From Endomicrobium sp. (lineage in GTDB: Bacteria; Elusimicrobiota; Endomicrobiia; Endomicrobiales; Endomicrobiaceae): 13,804 nucleotides of DNA. The notes under the pieces were generated by a model that saw nothing but the letters and a program-made list of their open reading frames with translations, ran no database searches and was not told where the DNA came from. The translations under genes and the position numbers were made by a program. The stretch spans positions 1 to 13,804 of the forward strand of contig JAISLV010000072.1 of assembly GCA_031277075.1 (NCBI GenBank), in the 5' to 3' direction. Shown piece after piece: positions 6,996 to 13,604 of this stretch; position 1 is the first letter of the stretch, and each line of letters begins with the position of its first letter.

Positions 6996-7721
6996 TTGAC
7001 GGCGAAAGATTTAAAAGATTACGGGGCTTTTGCGGTAAAAGCGGCTCAAAAATATAAAATTATTTTCCCCTCTCTTGACATTGAAGAGCTTATAGAGGAG
7101 GGGAAAACTGGTTTGCTTGAAGCGTCTTTGCGCTACCGCAGCGATAAAAAAGCCTCTTTTTCTACATATGCGTGGTTTTGGATTATAAAAAATATTCAAA
7201 ACTATATTTCAAAAAATATCGGCTTAATATCAATGCCCGAAAAAGAAAAACGCCTTTTTATTTCAATAAAAAAACTTATTGAAGAAAAAGCGAAGAAAGG
7301 AAAAACCGCCGATATCGCCCAAATTGCAAAAGCCTTTGACATTGACTCTTCAAAGGTTTCAGATATTATATCTTCGGGCGGAGCGGCTTTAAATTATTTG
7401 TCTTTAGATAAAGAAAGCGATTCCTTATACGGAGATTCTCAAAATTTTTCCAAAAATATAGAAGACAAATCGCAAAAAGACGCGCTGTCTTCCCTGATAG
7501 ATTCCGACAGAACGGAACTTTTTTCGTCAATTTTTGCAAAACTTTCAGATAAAGAACAAACCGTTCTCTCTTTGAGGTTTTGTTTAGACGGAGTTAGAGC
7601 AAAAAAAACGTCGCTGAAAGAAATTTCGCAAAAGATGGATATTTCGGTCTCAAAAGTTAAAGATTTGGAACAAAACGCCTTACTAAAATTAAAGACAATG
7701 GTGAAAGAAATAAATGAATAA
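6996..7721 (+). CDS. sigma-70-family RNA polymerase sigma factor, divergent alternative type
   Basis: A 241-residue sigma factor counted from TTG 6996, which has GAGG (6987-6990) 5 nt upstream and follows the previous stop by 10 nt. An earlier in-frame TTG at 6900 would overlap the regulator gene by 86 nt. Region 2 (about 9-78) reads DIEELIEEGKTGLLEAS...RYRSDKKASFSTYAWFW. Region 3 is at about 81-128 and contains the helix ADIAQIAKAFDIDSSKVSDI. Region 4 (about 173-238) has LSDKEQTVLSLRF, SLKEISQKMDISVSKVKDLE and ALLKL. Region 1.1 is absent. Against housekeeping RpoD, the -10-reading pair Gln/Thr is Lys65/Gln68, and the -35-reading Arg-Glu-x-x-x-Arg positions are Val-Ser-x-x-x-Lys. It therefore probably reads a different promoter. 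Its regulon is unknown; no anti-sigma factor is adjacent. It overlaps the next gene by 8 nt. Confidence 0.88.
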   Translation: MTAKDLKDYGAFAVKAAQKYKIIFPSLDIEELIEEGKTGLLEASLRYRSDKKASFSTYAWFWIIKNIQNYISKNIGLISMPEKEKRLFISIKKLIEEKAKKGKTADIAQIAKAFDIDSSKVSDIISSGGAALNYLSLDKESDSLYGDSQNFSKNIEDKSQKDALSSLIDSDRTELFSSIFAKLSDKEQTVLSLRFCLDGVRAKKTSLKEISQKMDISVSKVKDLEQNALLKLKTMVKEINE

Positions 7722-9861
7722 AATTTACAGCCTATTATTTTCCGTTTTAATCTTTTTGTCGTTTGTATCCGGCGCTATTGCCGACGCAGGCTCAAATTCG
7801 GCTCAGATTTTTGTCCATAATCCAAACCCCGTCACGCAGGCTATGGGAGACGCGGGCGCGGCTCTTACCTCAGATATTACGCACGGAGCGATTTTAAATC
7901 CCGCCTCGACAATGATTGTCTACAGACCCGTCGTTTCCATAAGCAACGCTTCTTTATTTTCTTCAATTCAATACAATTTTTTGGGCGCGCAATTTCCCAC
8001 AAAGATAGGAAATTTCGGCATAGCCGCAATGTATACGGGATACGGCGATATACCTTATTATGATAATCAAGGAAACCCGTTAAAGATGGACGCGGCAAAC
8101 GATTTAGCTTTCATAATAAATTATTCCGTGCCGATAAAAAGAAAAATTCCCGTTGAAACCATTTACGGAGCCGTCGGCGTAAACCTTAAAGTTTTAAGGT
8201 CCGCTCTGGCGGATTACACTTCTGAAGCGTTTGCCGCAGATTTCGGCGGAATTGTTAAAATTCCTAATATGGACAATTTCGCTTTGGGCGCAGCCTATAA
8301 AAATTTCGGCTCTAAGTTTAAAGCCGTAGAAGAGGCGTATCCTCTCCCTGAAATTTTTACCGTCGGACTTGCCTACGAAGAAAACGATTTTTACAATTTA
8401 AAAGTCGCTTTTGATTTTAGCTCGCAAGGCTATTCGGGCAATTTCTTTTCTGCGGGACTTTCTGTAACGCCCGTATATTTTCTCACTTTTAGAGGCGGCG
8501 TAAAACTCGCCGACGAATCTCTCAACGCCGATATTCGTTTGGGCTTAGGGTTTAAGTATCAAAGCCTTTCTATTGACTACGCCTACGTTCCGTCTGACCA
8601 TATTAACGGCACGCACAGTTTTAATTTAAGCTATGCCGTCGGACATTTTGCAAACCAAAGGGCGGCTTACGATTATTATTTAATGAATCACTATCGCGAA
8701 GGCGCCGAGCTTTACGCAAAAAAAGACCTTATCGGCGCGCGCGAGAAATTTGACCAAATACTTTCAGTCTACCCGGAACACCGCGCTTCGCAGAGATTTT
8801 TGCAAAGGATAGTGGACGAGCTTTCCGATATAGACGCTTTTAACGCCAGACGCGTAAACGAATATATGCAAAAAGCGGCTAAAGCCCTAAACAACGGCGA
8901 CGCGGCGAAAGCCTCAAAATTTTTTAGGCTTGTTTTAGAGCTTGACCCTGAAAATTCTTTTGCAAAAGACGGTTTGAACAATATTGACGAATACACAAGG
9001 CAGGCGACGCTAGAAAGAGAAAGAATTAAAAATAAAGATAGAATAGAATACCTTTGGGGACGTTCGGAAAAATTTTATAAAGAAGGCGAGTTTGTGCGCG
9101 CCAAAGAAACTTTAGGTTTTATTTTGGAAGTAGACCCCGAAAACCGCTCGGCAAAAGACGCCGTCGTAAATATAGACAATCAGCTCTCAAAAATATCCGC
9201 CGATAAAGTCGCCGATATGTTTGGAAAAGGAATGGATTTATATAATCAGGGGAATTTTCAAGAAGCTATAGGATATTTTGAAGCCGTCGTAATAGCCGCT
9301 CCTCACAGGCGCGACGCGCAGGAATTAATATCTAAATCCGAAAAAAATATCAAGGAACTTGAAGAGGATGAAAGAAGACGAAAAGTTGAATTCGCTCAAG
9401 ACAAAGTCCGCGCCGAACTTTACCGTATTTTTGAATCGGGTTTAAAATATTATGAAAGAAACAACTTAAGCGAATCCGTAAAATATTTTAGAAGAGCCAA
9501 AGAAATTGCCGACAAATACGAATTTGACGAATACTCTGCCAACTCTCAAAACTATATAACTAAAATCAGCTACGAGCTTTCTGAAATTCATTATAAAAGA
9601 GGCTTTGAGTTCGTAAGAAACAACGATTTTGAGTCTGCGGCAAGAGAATATAAAACGGCTTTGAGCTATAACCCTAAAAATACGTCCGCCGCTTTTGAAT
9701 ATGAAAGGGTCGGCAAAGAGCTTGCAAATAAATATTACGAAGAAGGAATGTCTTATTACAGCAGAAGCGATTTTGAAAAAGCAAGGTCTTCTTTAAAGAG
9801 AGCTTTATCGTTTGACCCTGATAAGAGCGAAGCCAAACGCGCGCTGGAAAGATTGCAATGA
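7714..9861 (+). CDS. PorV/PorQ-like outer-membrane barrel fused to TPR repeats
   Basis: A 715-residue two-part protein. Signal peptide: residues 1 to about 24 (MNKIYSLLF, hydrophobic core, AIADA). Residues about 30-312 match the PorV/PorQ/UPF0164 style: the start NPNPVTQAMGDAGAALTSDITHGAILNPAS, then many alternating aromatic/Gly strands (for example FGIAAMYTGYGDIPYY, FSAGLSVTPVYFLTFRGGVKL, LGLGFKYQSLSIDYAYVP), ending SFNLSYAVGHF. Residues about 320-715 are about seven TPR units with recurring Y..G...Y...(D/N)F..A...F...L...P (near 324, 383, 446, 499, 570, 625, 672). A charged helix (about 541-565) separates units four and five. The export signal and barrel would place the TPR arm in the periplasm, where it could hold partner proteins. 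A weak ribosome site and an 8-nt overlap with the sigma gene suggest coupled translation. PorV proteins work as outer-membrane secretion or assembly factors in other phyla; the role here is inferred only. Confidence 0.85.
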   Translation: MNKIYSLLFSVLIFLSFVSGAIADAGSNSAQIFVHNPNPVTQAMGDAGAALTSDITHGAILNPASTMIVYRPVVSISNASLFSSIQYNFLGAQFPTKIGNFGIAAMYTGYGDIPYYDNQGNPLKMDAANDLAFIINYSVPIKRKIPVETIYGAVGVNLKVLRSALADYTSEAFAADFGGIVKIPNMDNFALGAAYKNFGSKFKAVEEAYPLPEIFTVGLAYEENDFYNLKVAFDFSSQGYSGNFFSAGLSVTPVYFLTFRGGVKLADESLNADIRLGLGFKYQSLSIDYAYVPSDHINGTHSFNLSYAVGHFANQRAAYDYYLMNHYREGAELYAKKDLIGAREKFDQILSVYPEHRASQRFLQRIVDELSDIDAFNARRVNEYMQKAAKALNNGDAAKASKFFRLVLELDPENSFAKDGLNNIDEYTRQATLERERIKNKDRIEYLWGRSEKFYKEGEFVRAKETLGFILEVDPENRSAKDAVVNIDNQLSKISADKVADMFGKGMDLYNQGNFQEAIGYFEAVVIAAPHRRDAQELISKSEKNIKELEEDERRRKVEFAQDKVRAELYRIFESGLKYYERNNLSESVKYFRRAKEIADKYEFDEYSANSQNYITKISYELSEIHYKRGFEFVRNNDFESAAREYKTALSYNPKNTSAAFEYERVGKELANKYYEEGMSYYSRSDFEKARSSLKRALSFDPDKSEAKRALERLQ

Positions 9862-10991
9862 TAAAAATCAGTTTGGTGAAATGCGGAGAATACAGTAAAG
9901 CGTATCACTCTGTCAACGAAGCGGTAGAACTTATAGGCGGAATAGATTCGTTTATACGTCCCGGCGAAAAAATTTTAATAAAGCCAAACCTTTTAAGCCC
10001 CAAAGAACCCGATAAAGCCGTAACCACTCACCCCGAAATAGTAAAAGCCGTAATAAAACTCGTAAAAAAAGCGGAAGCCGTGCCTGTAGTGGGCGACAGT
10101 CCCGGCGGAGCTATAAGAAATATTCAAACCGTCTGGGAAAAGACGGGTATGCTTGAAGTTTGCCGAAAAGAAAACGTAGAGCTTATAAATTTTGAAGCCG
10201 CAGGATCCAGAGAATTCGACATAAACGACGCAAATGTCCGCAAAGTTAATTTTTCAAACGCCGTTTTAAACTGCGACGGAATAATTAATCTTGCAAAGCT
10301 AAAAACGCATTCGCTTATGTCGTTTAGCGCAGGCGTTAAAAATTTATACGGCTGCATCCCGGGCATTACCAAAGTAGAATACCATAAACTTGCTTCAAAA
10401 AATACGGATTTTGCGGATTTGCTCGCAAATATTTACGATTTTCTAAAGCATAAAATAAGATTTACTTTAATTGACGGCATTCTAGCTATGCAGGGCGCAG
10501 GACCAAGCGGCGGCGAAGTAAGAAAGATGGATTTAATTGCGGCGTCGCAAGACACGGCTGCGCTTGACGCTTTTCTTTTAGACGTTTTAAAACAGGATAT
10601 TTCTAAAAACCTTGTTTTAAACAGTCTTAACATTACCAAAGAACGCCTTGATAAAATTGAACTTATAGGAACCAATCCGCGTTGCTTTAATTTTAAAAAT
10701 TTTAAATTCCCTCCTCTAAGAAGACTGGATTATATTCCTAAACATATAGTCAGGTTTATAGGTTCTTTCCTTTGGGTAAAAGCAAAAATCAATAAAAAAC
10801 TTTGCCGAAAATGTATGCTTTGCTTAAAATCCTGCCCTGTAGGCGCGATAAAACAAAAAGGAAAAGACTCTTGTCCTGCTGTAAAAGAATCAAAATGTAT
10901 CAGCTGCTTTTGCTGCCACGAATTTTGCCCTTATAAAGCCGTAAATTTTCATAAAAGTTTTCTCGCAAAAATATTTATAAAAGAAAATTAA
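9858..10991 (+). CDS. DUF362 protein with C-terminal 2x[4Fe-4S] ferredoxin domain
   Basis: A 377-residue cytoplasmic protein. Residues about 30-275 are the DUF362 domain: IRPGEKILIKPNLLSP (33-48), TTHPEIVKAVIKLVKKA (56-72), VVGDSPGG (77-84), NLAKLKTHSLMSFSAGVKNLYGCIPG (144-169) and LIDGILAMQGAGPSGGEV (204-221). The C-terminus carries two full [4Fe-4S] motifs CxxCxxCxxxCP: Cys316/319/322/326 and Cys347/350/353/357, with an extra Cys352 inside the second. Domain order and length match the DUF362-ferredoxin proteins common in anaerobes. The reaction is not established, and electron transfer to an unknown acceptor is a guess from the clusters. ATG 9858 overlaps the stop of the TPR gene as ATGA, so it is the last gene of the unit. 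Confidence 0.92.
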   Translation: MIKISLVKCGEYSKAYHSVNEAVELIGGIDSFIRPGEKILIKPNLLSPKEPDKAVTTHPEIVKAVIKLVKKAEAVPVVGDSPGGAIRNIQTVWEKTGMLEVCRKENVELINFEAAGSREFDINDANVRKVNFSNAVLNCDGIINLAKLKTHSLMSFSAGVKNLYGCIPGITKVEYHKLASKNTDFADLLANIYDFLKHKIRFTLIDGILAMQGAGPSGGEVRKMDLIAASQDTAALDAFLLDVLKQDISKNLVLNSLNITKERLDKIELIGTNPRCFNFKNFKFPPLRRLDYIPKHIVRFIGSFLWVKAKINKKLCRKCMLCLKSCPVGAIKQKGKDSCPAVKESKCISCFCCHEFCPYKAVNFHKSFLAKIFIKEN

Positions 10992-10992
10992 A

Positions 10993-11031
10993 AAGTTTCT
11001 GTATTATTGCGCAAACTTCGTCATTTTTTTT
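10993..11031 (+). terminator. possible terminator after the six-gene unit
   Basis: AAGTTT (10993-10998) pairs with AAACTT (11013-11018) around a 14-nt loop, and 8 Ts follow at 11024-11031 after a 5-nt gap. The stem is short and AT-rich, so it is a weak candidate. An alternative fold pairs GCGCAAAC (11009-11016) with GTTTAGCGC (11033-11041), leaving one bulge and putting the T-run in the loop. Confidence 0.35.
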
Positions 11032-11159
11032 CGTTTAGCGCTCCGTTCTATTTTGAAAAAAGGGGAGTAAAAGACTTCGTCTAATTTTCTGTTCAACGAC
11101 AAAGTCGGGGCGACGGAAATGCTTACGGGAAACAAGAATATTGCCTAATACCCATTGGG
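11032..11159. other. non-coding stretch before the ribF remnant
   Basis: All three + frames are broken by stops and no motif is recognisable. A 79-codon open frame on the - strand (11035-11274) has no ribosome site and no family resemblance, so I treat it as chance. Given the remnant that follows, this may be the worn-out 5' part of the same gene, but the GNFDGVHxGH motif expected there is not visible. Confidence 0.4.
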
Positions 11160-11672
11160 TGTCTTGCAAAAACCTATAATGTTCGTAAATGCCGCAAATT
11201 TTGCGGTAGGGCAAAGAAGAAAATGCAAGCCGCGTTCTAAGAGCAAGGACGGACAAATTTTCTGATGTAGACATGCCTCAGAGACAATGTCTCAAGAGAC
11301 AGTATCTCAAGGCAGGCGCAGGCAAGGACGGTTAGGGTTTTTAGAGACGCCCATTGCTCTTTTGACGGCTTGCAGTTAGGTTATATGCCGCTTTATAAAT
11401 CGCGGCGAAGTTTTTTAGAAGAACCCGCGCGCGTTAAAAGGACAAAGTCGCTATCTGCCATAACAAGCATTTGACCGCGTCATACATTAAAACGGGAAAC
11501 AATATCATTTCCTAAACGCATATTTTGAATTTCAAGGCGGCTGGGGAAAATTAAAAACAAAGCGCGCTTTCTAAATAAGATAAGAAACGAAAAAAAGTTC
11601 AACTCCGTTGAAGAACTAAAACAACAAATTGCAAAAGACATAAAAAAATCAAAAACCTTTTTTGACGTATAA
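11160..11672 (+). pseudogene. ribF: decayed ribF (riboflavin kinase/FMN adenylyltransferase)
   Basis: The last 130 bp read as an intact RibF C-terminus: GKIKNKARFLNKIRNEKKF then NSVEELKQQIAKDIKKSK, ending TFFDV and TAA at 11670-11672. RibF proteins end in this way ('LYGK.I.V.FL..IR.E.KF.S.EEL..QI..D'). Upstream in the same frame are SLSAITSI, a TGA where Gly is expected (11472-11474), PRHTLKRETISFPKRIF and another TGA (11526-11528), matching 'A.TSIGTRPT...ETIS.E.HIF.F'. Further up in that frame is DGLQLGYM ('DGVY.GYV'). One frame away, GRLGF at 11326-11340 matches 'GR.LGFPTAN', and FVNAANFAVGQRRK (11183 onward) weakly resembles 'VVG.NF.FG..R'. The N-terminal adenylyltransferase part is not recognisable and the span is shorter than the usual 900 bp or so. 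Two stops plus frame changes make it non-functional. The 3' half is fairly secure; the 5' limit is a guess. Confidence 0.6.
11274..11314. repeat. nested inverted repeats (cruciform-like)
   Basis: Outer arms TGCCT (11274-11278) and AGGCA (11310-11314) enclose GAGACA-A-TGTCTC (11281-11293) and GAGA (11296-11299) with TCTC (11305-11308). Folded together they would form a three-way junction. The word CAATGTCTC (11285-11293) recurs at 13498-13506. It lies within the ribF remnant, so it may be an inserted element or local duplication that grew after the gene was lost. Confidence 0.55.
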
Positions 11673-11729
11673 ACTGCCGCCGCAGTTTGCCTTTGTCAAT
11701 TTATTTAAAGAACTTTTTTGCGTCAAAAA
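11659..11729. repeat. 9-bp inverted repeat enclosing a hairpin, end of ribF remnant
   Basis: TTTTTGACG (11659-11667) is the exact reverse complement of CGTCAAAAA (11721-11729). Between them AAACTGC (11671-11677) and GCAGTTT (11682-11688) form a 7-bp stem with a 4-nt loop immediately after the ribF stop. No T-run follows the inner hairpin, so it may be the relic of a ribF terminator. The whole lies 22 bp before the next start codon. Confidence 0.45.
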
Positions 11730-11751
11730 TTTGGCAATATAAGAGCTAAAA

Positions 11752-13368
11752 ATGACTAAAGCGCTTGCGATTTTTAAATCTTTTTTCAAAGAACATTCAA
11801 GCATATTATTGTTTTTCATCGTTTCTTTGCTTACCTCTTGCATCTATGCGGCATTCAATAAATATATTTTTTATTTTACGGTTTTTATTGCAGTTTTATA
11901 TTGCGCTGATATTGTTATCAAGCGTTATGTTTGCCCGCAAAAAATTATTACTAGTATTTGCGCTGTTTTTGTAATAGTTTTATATGTTTGTATAGCTTTC
12001 TCTAATTTTTATCCTCAGTTTTTAATTCCTCAAAAAGAAATTCAAGTCGCTTATCCGTTTCAGGGCTGGAACTTTTATAATGCGCAAAGCATCGCGTTTA
12101 AAAATTTTCGCCTTGAAATTCCTATTTCTCCTTCAGAAAAACTAAAAAACTTTCCGTATCCTTACAATAAGCGTAGATTATACGAGGAGTTGGATTATAA
12201 AAAACACGATTTCGTTCTTGACATGAGTTATTACAAAGAAAAATATTATATGTATTTTGGCATAACGCCAATATTGGTTTTGTATTTGCCTTTTTTGATT
12301 ATAACGGAAACTTTTATTTTAGATTCCGCCGCAGTTTTATTATTTTCAATTTTCGCTTTCCTTGCCGCTCTTGTTTTGTTAGACGGACTTTTAAAGGGAT
12401 TTAGAGAAAATAAGGATACTGTTTTTAATATTTTAAAAATTTTATGTTTAGGAATATGCTGCGTTTGTCCGCTATTAATAATCATGCCGAGAGTATATGA
12501 AACCGCAGTAGTCTGCGCAATCTTTTTTGGAATTTTGTCTTATATGTTTTTATTGTTTTATTTGAAAAATAAAAGCAGGAAAGTTTTTTTATTTTTTGCG
12601 GGTATTTGCGCGGCTTTAGCTGTCGGAGCAAGACCTTTTTATGCTTTTATTATTTTAGCTCAAATATTGGTTTTTACGGATTTAGGAATATTTAAAACGC
12701 AAGAAAGGACGCGAAAACGTCCGTCGCTTATTTTAAAAAAGTTTATTGATTCTTACGCCCTATACTTTATCCCCGTTTTAGTTTACGGTTTTTTGTTAGC
12801 AATATACAATATTTTGCGTTTTGACAATCCTTTTGAGTTTGGTTTTAAATACCAACTGTCCGTGTATGATACGGAAAACGTTAATTTTTTGCCCGCTTTA
12901 TTTACACACGTCAAAGATTTTTTCTTTATTAAACCCATTTTTTTAAAAGAATTTCCGTATATAATTTCCAATAGCGCGACGATAAGCGGCGTATTTAAGG
13001 AATCTTATATAGGATTATTTTATTTGGTTCCGTTATCGGCGCTGCTGGTTTTAGGCGGGTCTTATTTTAAAAATAAAAATATTTTAACGGAAGACAAAAA
13101 AATTATAGCTTCTTTGTTAGTTTGTTGTTTAATTATAATAACAGTGCAATCCCGCCTTCCAATATTAATGTATAGATTTGCAGCCGACATAGCTTTTTAT
13201 CTTATAATTTGCGCTTTAGTTTTCTCTGTTTCTATGCTTGAAAGCCTCAGAGGCGTAAAACTTTATATTATGCGGTTTTTTGTTATACTTATCATATTTA
13301 CGTCAATTGTGTTTAGTTGCGCGGTTTTAGTATCATATAATTGTCAATACGGACTTGGCGGTTTATAG
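11752..13368 (+). CDS. polytopic membrane protein, GT-C glycosyltransferase-like
   Basis: A 538-residue integral membrane protein with roughly 10-12 hydrophobic helices, the first at about 17-34. ATG 11752 follows a weak AAGAG (11741-11745) by 6 nt. After two or three helices comes a hydrophilic loop of about 85 residues (about 88-172), probably extracytoplasmic, ending in DMSYYKEKYYMYFGITP (157-173). Later landmarks are VGARPFYAF (291-299) and YNILRFDNPFEFGFKYQL (352-369). The 'YY.YFG..P' and 'YN..RF.NPFEFG..Y' motifs recall large uncharacterised membrane glycosyltransferases of the GT-C/GT39-like group, which use polyprenyl-phosphate sugars at the outer face of the inner membrane. The usual catalytic acidic residue of the first loop cannot be fixed by eye. 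The next gene, a lipid A-type acyltransferase, fits an envelope glycolipid setting. A non-enzymatic role is not excluded. Confidence 0.75.
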   Translation: MTKALAIFKSFFKEHSSILLFFIVSLLTSCIYAAFNKYIFYFTVFIAVLYCADIVIKRYVCPQKIITSICAVFVIVLYVCIAFSNFYPQFLIPQKEIQVAYPFQGWNFYNAQSIAFKNFRLEIPISPSEKLKNFPYPYNKRRLYEELDYKKHDFVLDMSYYKEKYYMYFGITPILVLYLPFLIITETFILDSAAVLLFSIFAFLAALVLLDGLLKGFRENKDTVFNILKILCLGICCVCPLLIIMPRVYETAVVCAIFFGILSYMFLLFYLKNKSRKVFLFFAGICAALAVGARPFYAFIILAQILVFTDLGIFKTQERTRKRPSLILKKFIDSYALYFIPVLVYGFLLAIYNILRFDNPFEFGFKYQLSVYDTENVNFLPALFTHVKDFFFIKPIFLKEFPYIISNSATISGVFKESYIGLFYLVPLSALLVLGGSYFKNKNILTEDKKIIASLLVCCLIIITVQSRLPILMYRFAADIAFYLIICALVFSVSMLESLRGVKLYIMRFFVILIIFTSIVFSCAVLVSYNCQYGLGGL

Positions 13369-13456
13369 ACTTTTCTGGTCAACGGTTAATTGCGGTCAAG
13401 GCGGCGGAGGAATTTACAGCTTTTTTATCCGTATTTTATGTTAAGCGCAAGCGCAT

Positions 13457-13529
13457 TGACAAAGGCGGCAGATACAGATTGCTTTGTCAGGCATGGGCAA
13501 TGTCTCCGTAAAGACAGGCGCAAATGTCT
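13457..13529. repeat. spacer inverted repeats sharing words with other spacers
   Basis: TGACAAAG (13457-13464) pairs perfectly with CTTTGTCA (13482-13489). Next, TGTCT (13501-13505) pairs with AGACA (13512-13516), and that AGACA can also pair with a second TGTCT (13525-13529). TTGTCAGGCA (13484-13493) is shared with 2250-2259, and CAATGTCTC (13498-13506) with 11285-11293. The rest of the 236-bp gap 13369-13604 shows no gene I can support. Confidence 0.5.
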
Positions 13530-13604
13530 TTTGCCGTCTTTGTGAAACGCCATAGTCCTTGCGTAAGTCCATTTTGTTTGACATATACTTTAAAAGAGGT
13601 TTTT

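Noticed and set aside
11035..11274. 79-codon open frame on the - strand
   Set aside because: No ribosome site or family resemblance; it lies against a region whose + strand shows traces of a decayed gene.
1063..13537. 12-mer GTCTTTTGCCGT shared by spacers at 1063-1074 and 13526-13537
   Set aside because: A few shared 12-mers are expected by chance in a window of this size and no structure accompanies the copy at 1063.
13441..13575. Short - strand frame starting MDLRKDYG and ending in a Cys-rich tail
   Set aside because: About 43 codons in palindromic spacer DNA with no supporting signal; probably chance.
13578..13589. TTGACA (13578-13583) and TATACT (13584-13589) as a promoter for the acyltransferase
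   Set aside because: The hexamers are adjacent with no spacer, so they cannot act together; a lone -10 at 13584 would start transcription on the ribosome site.
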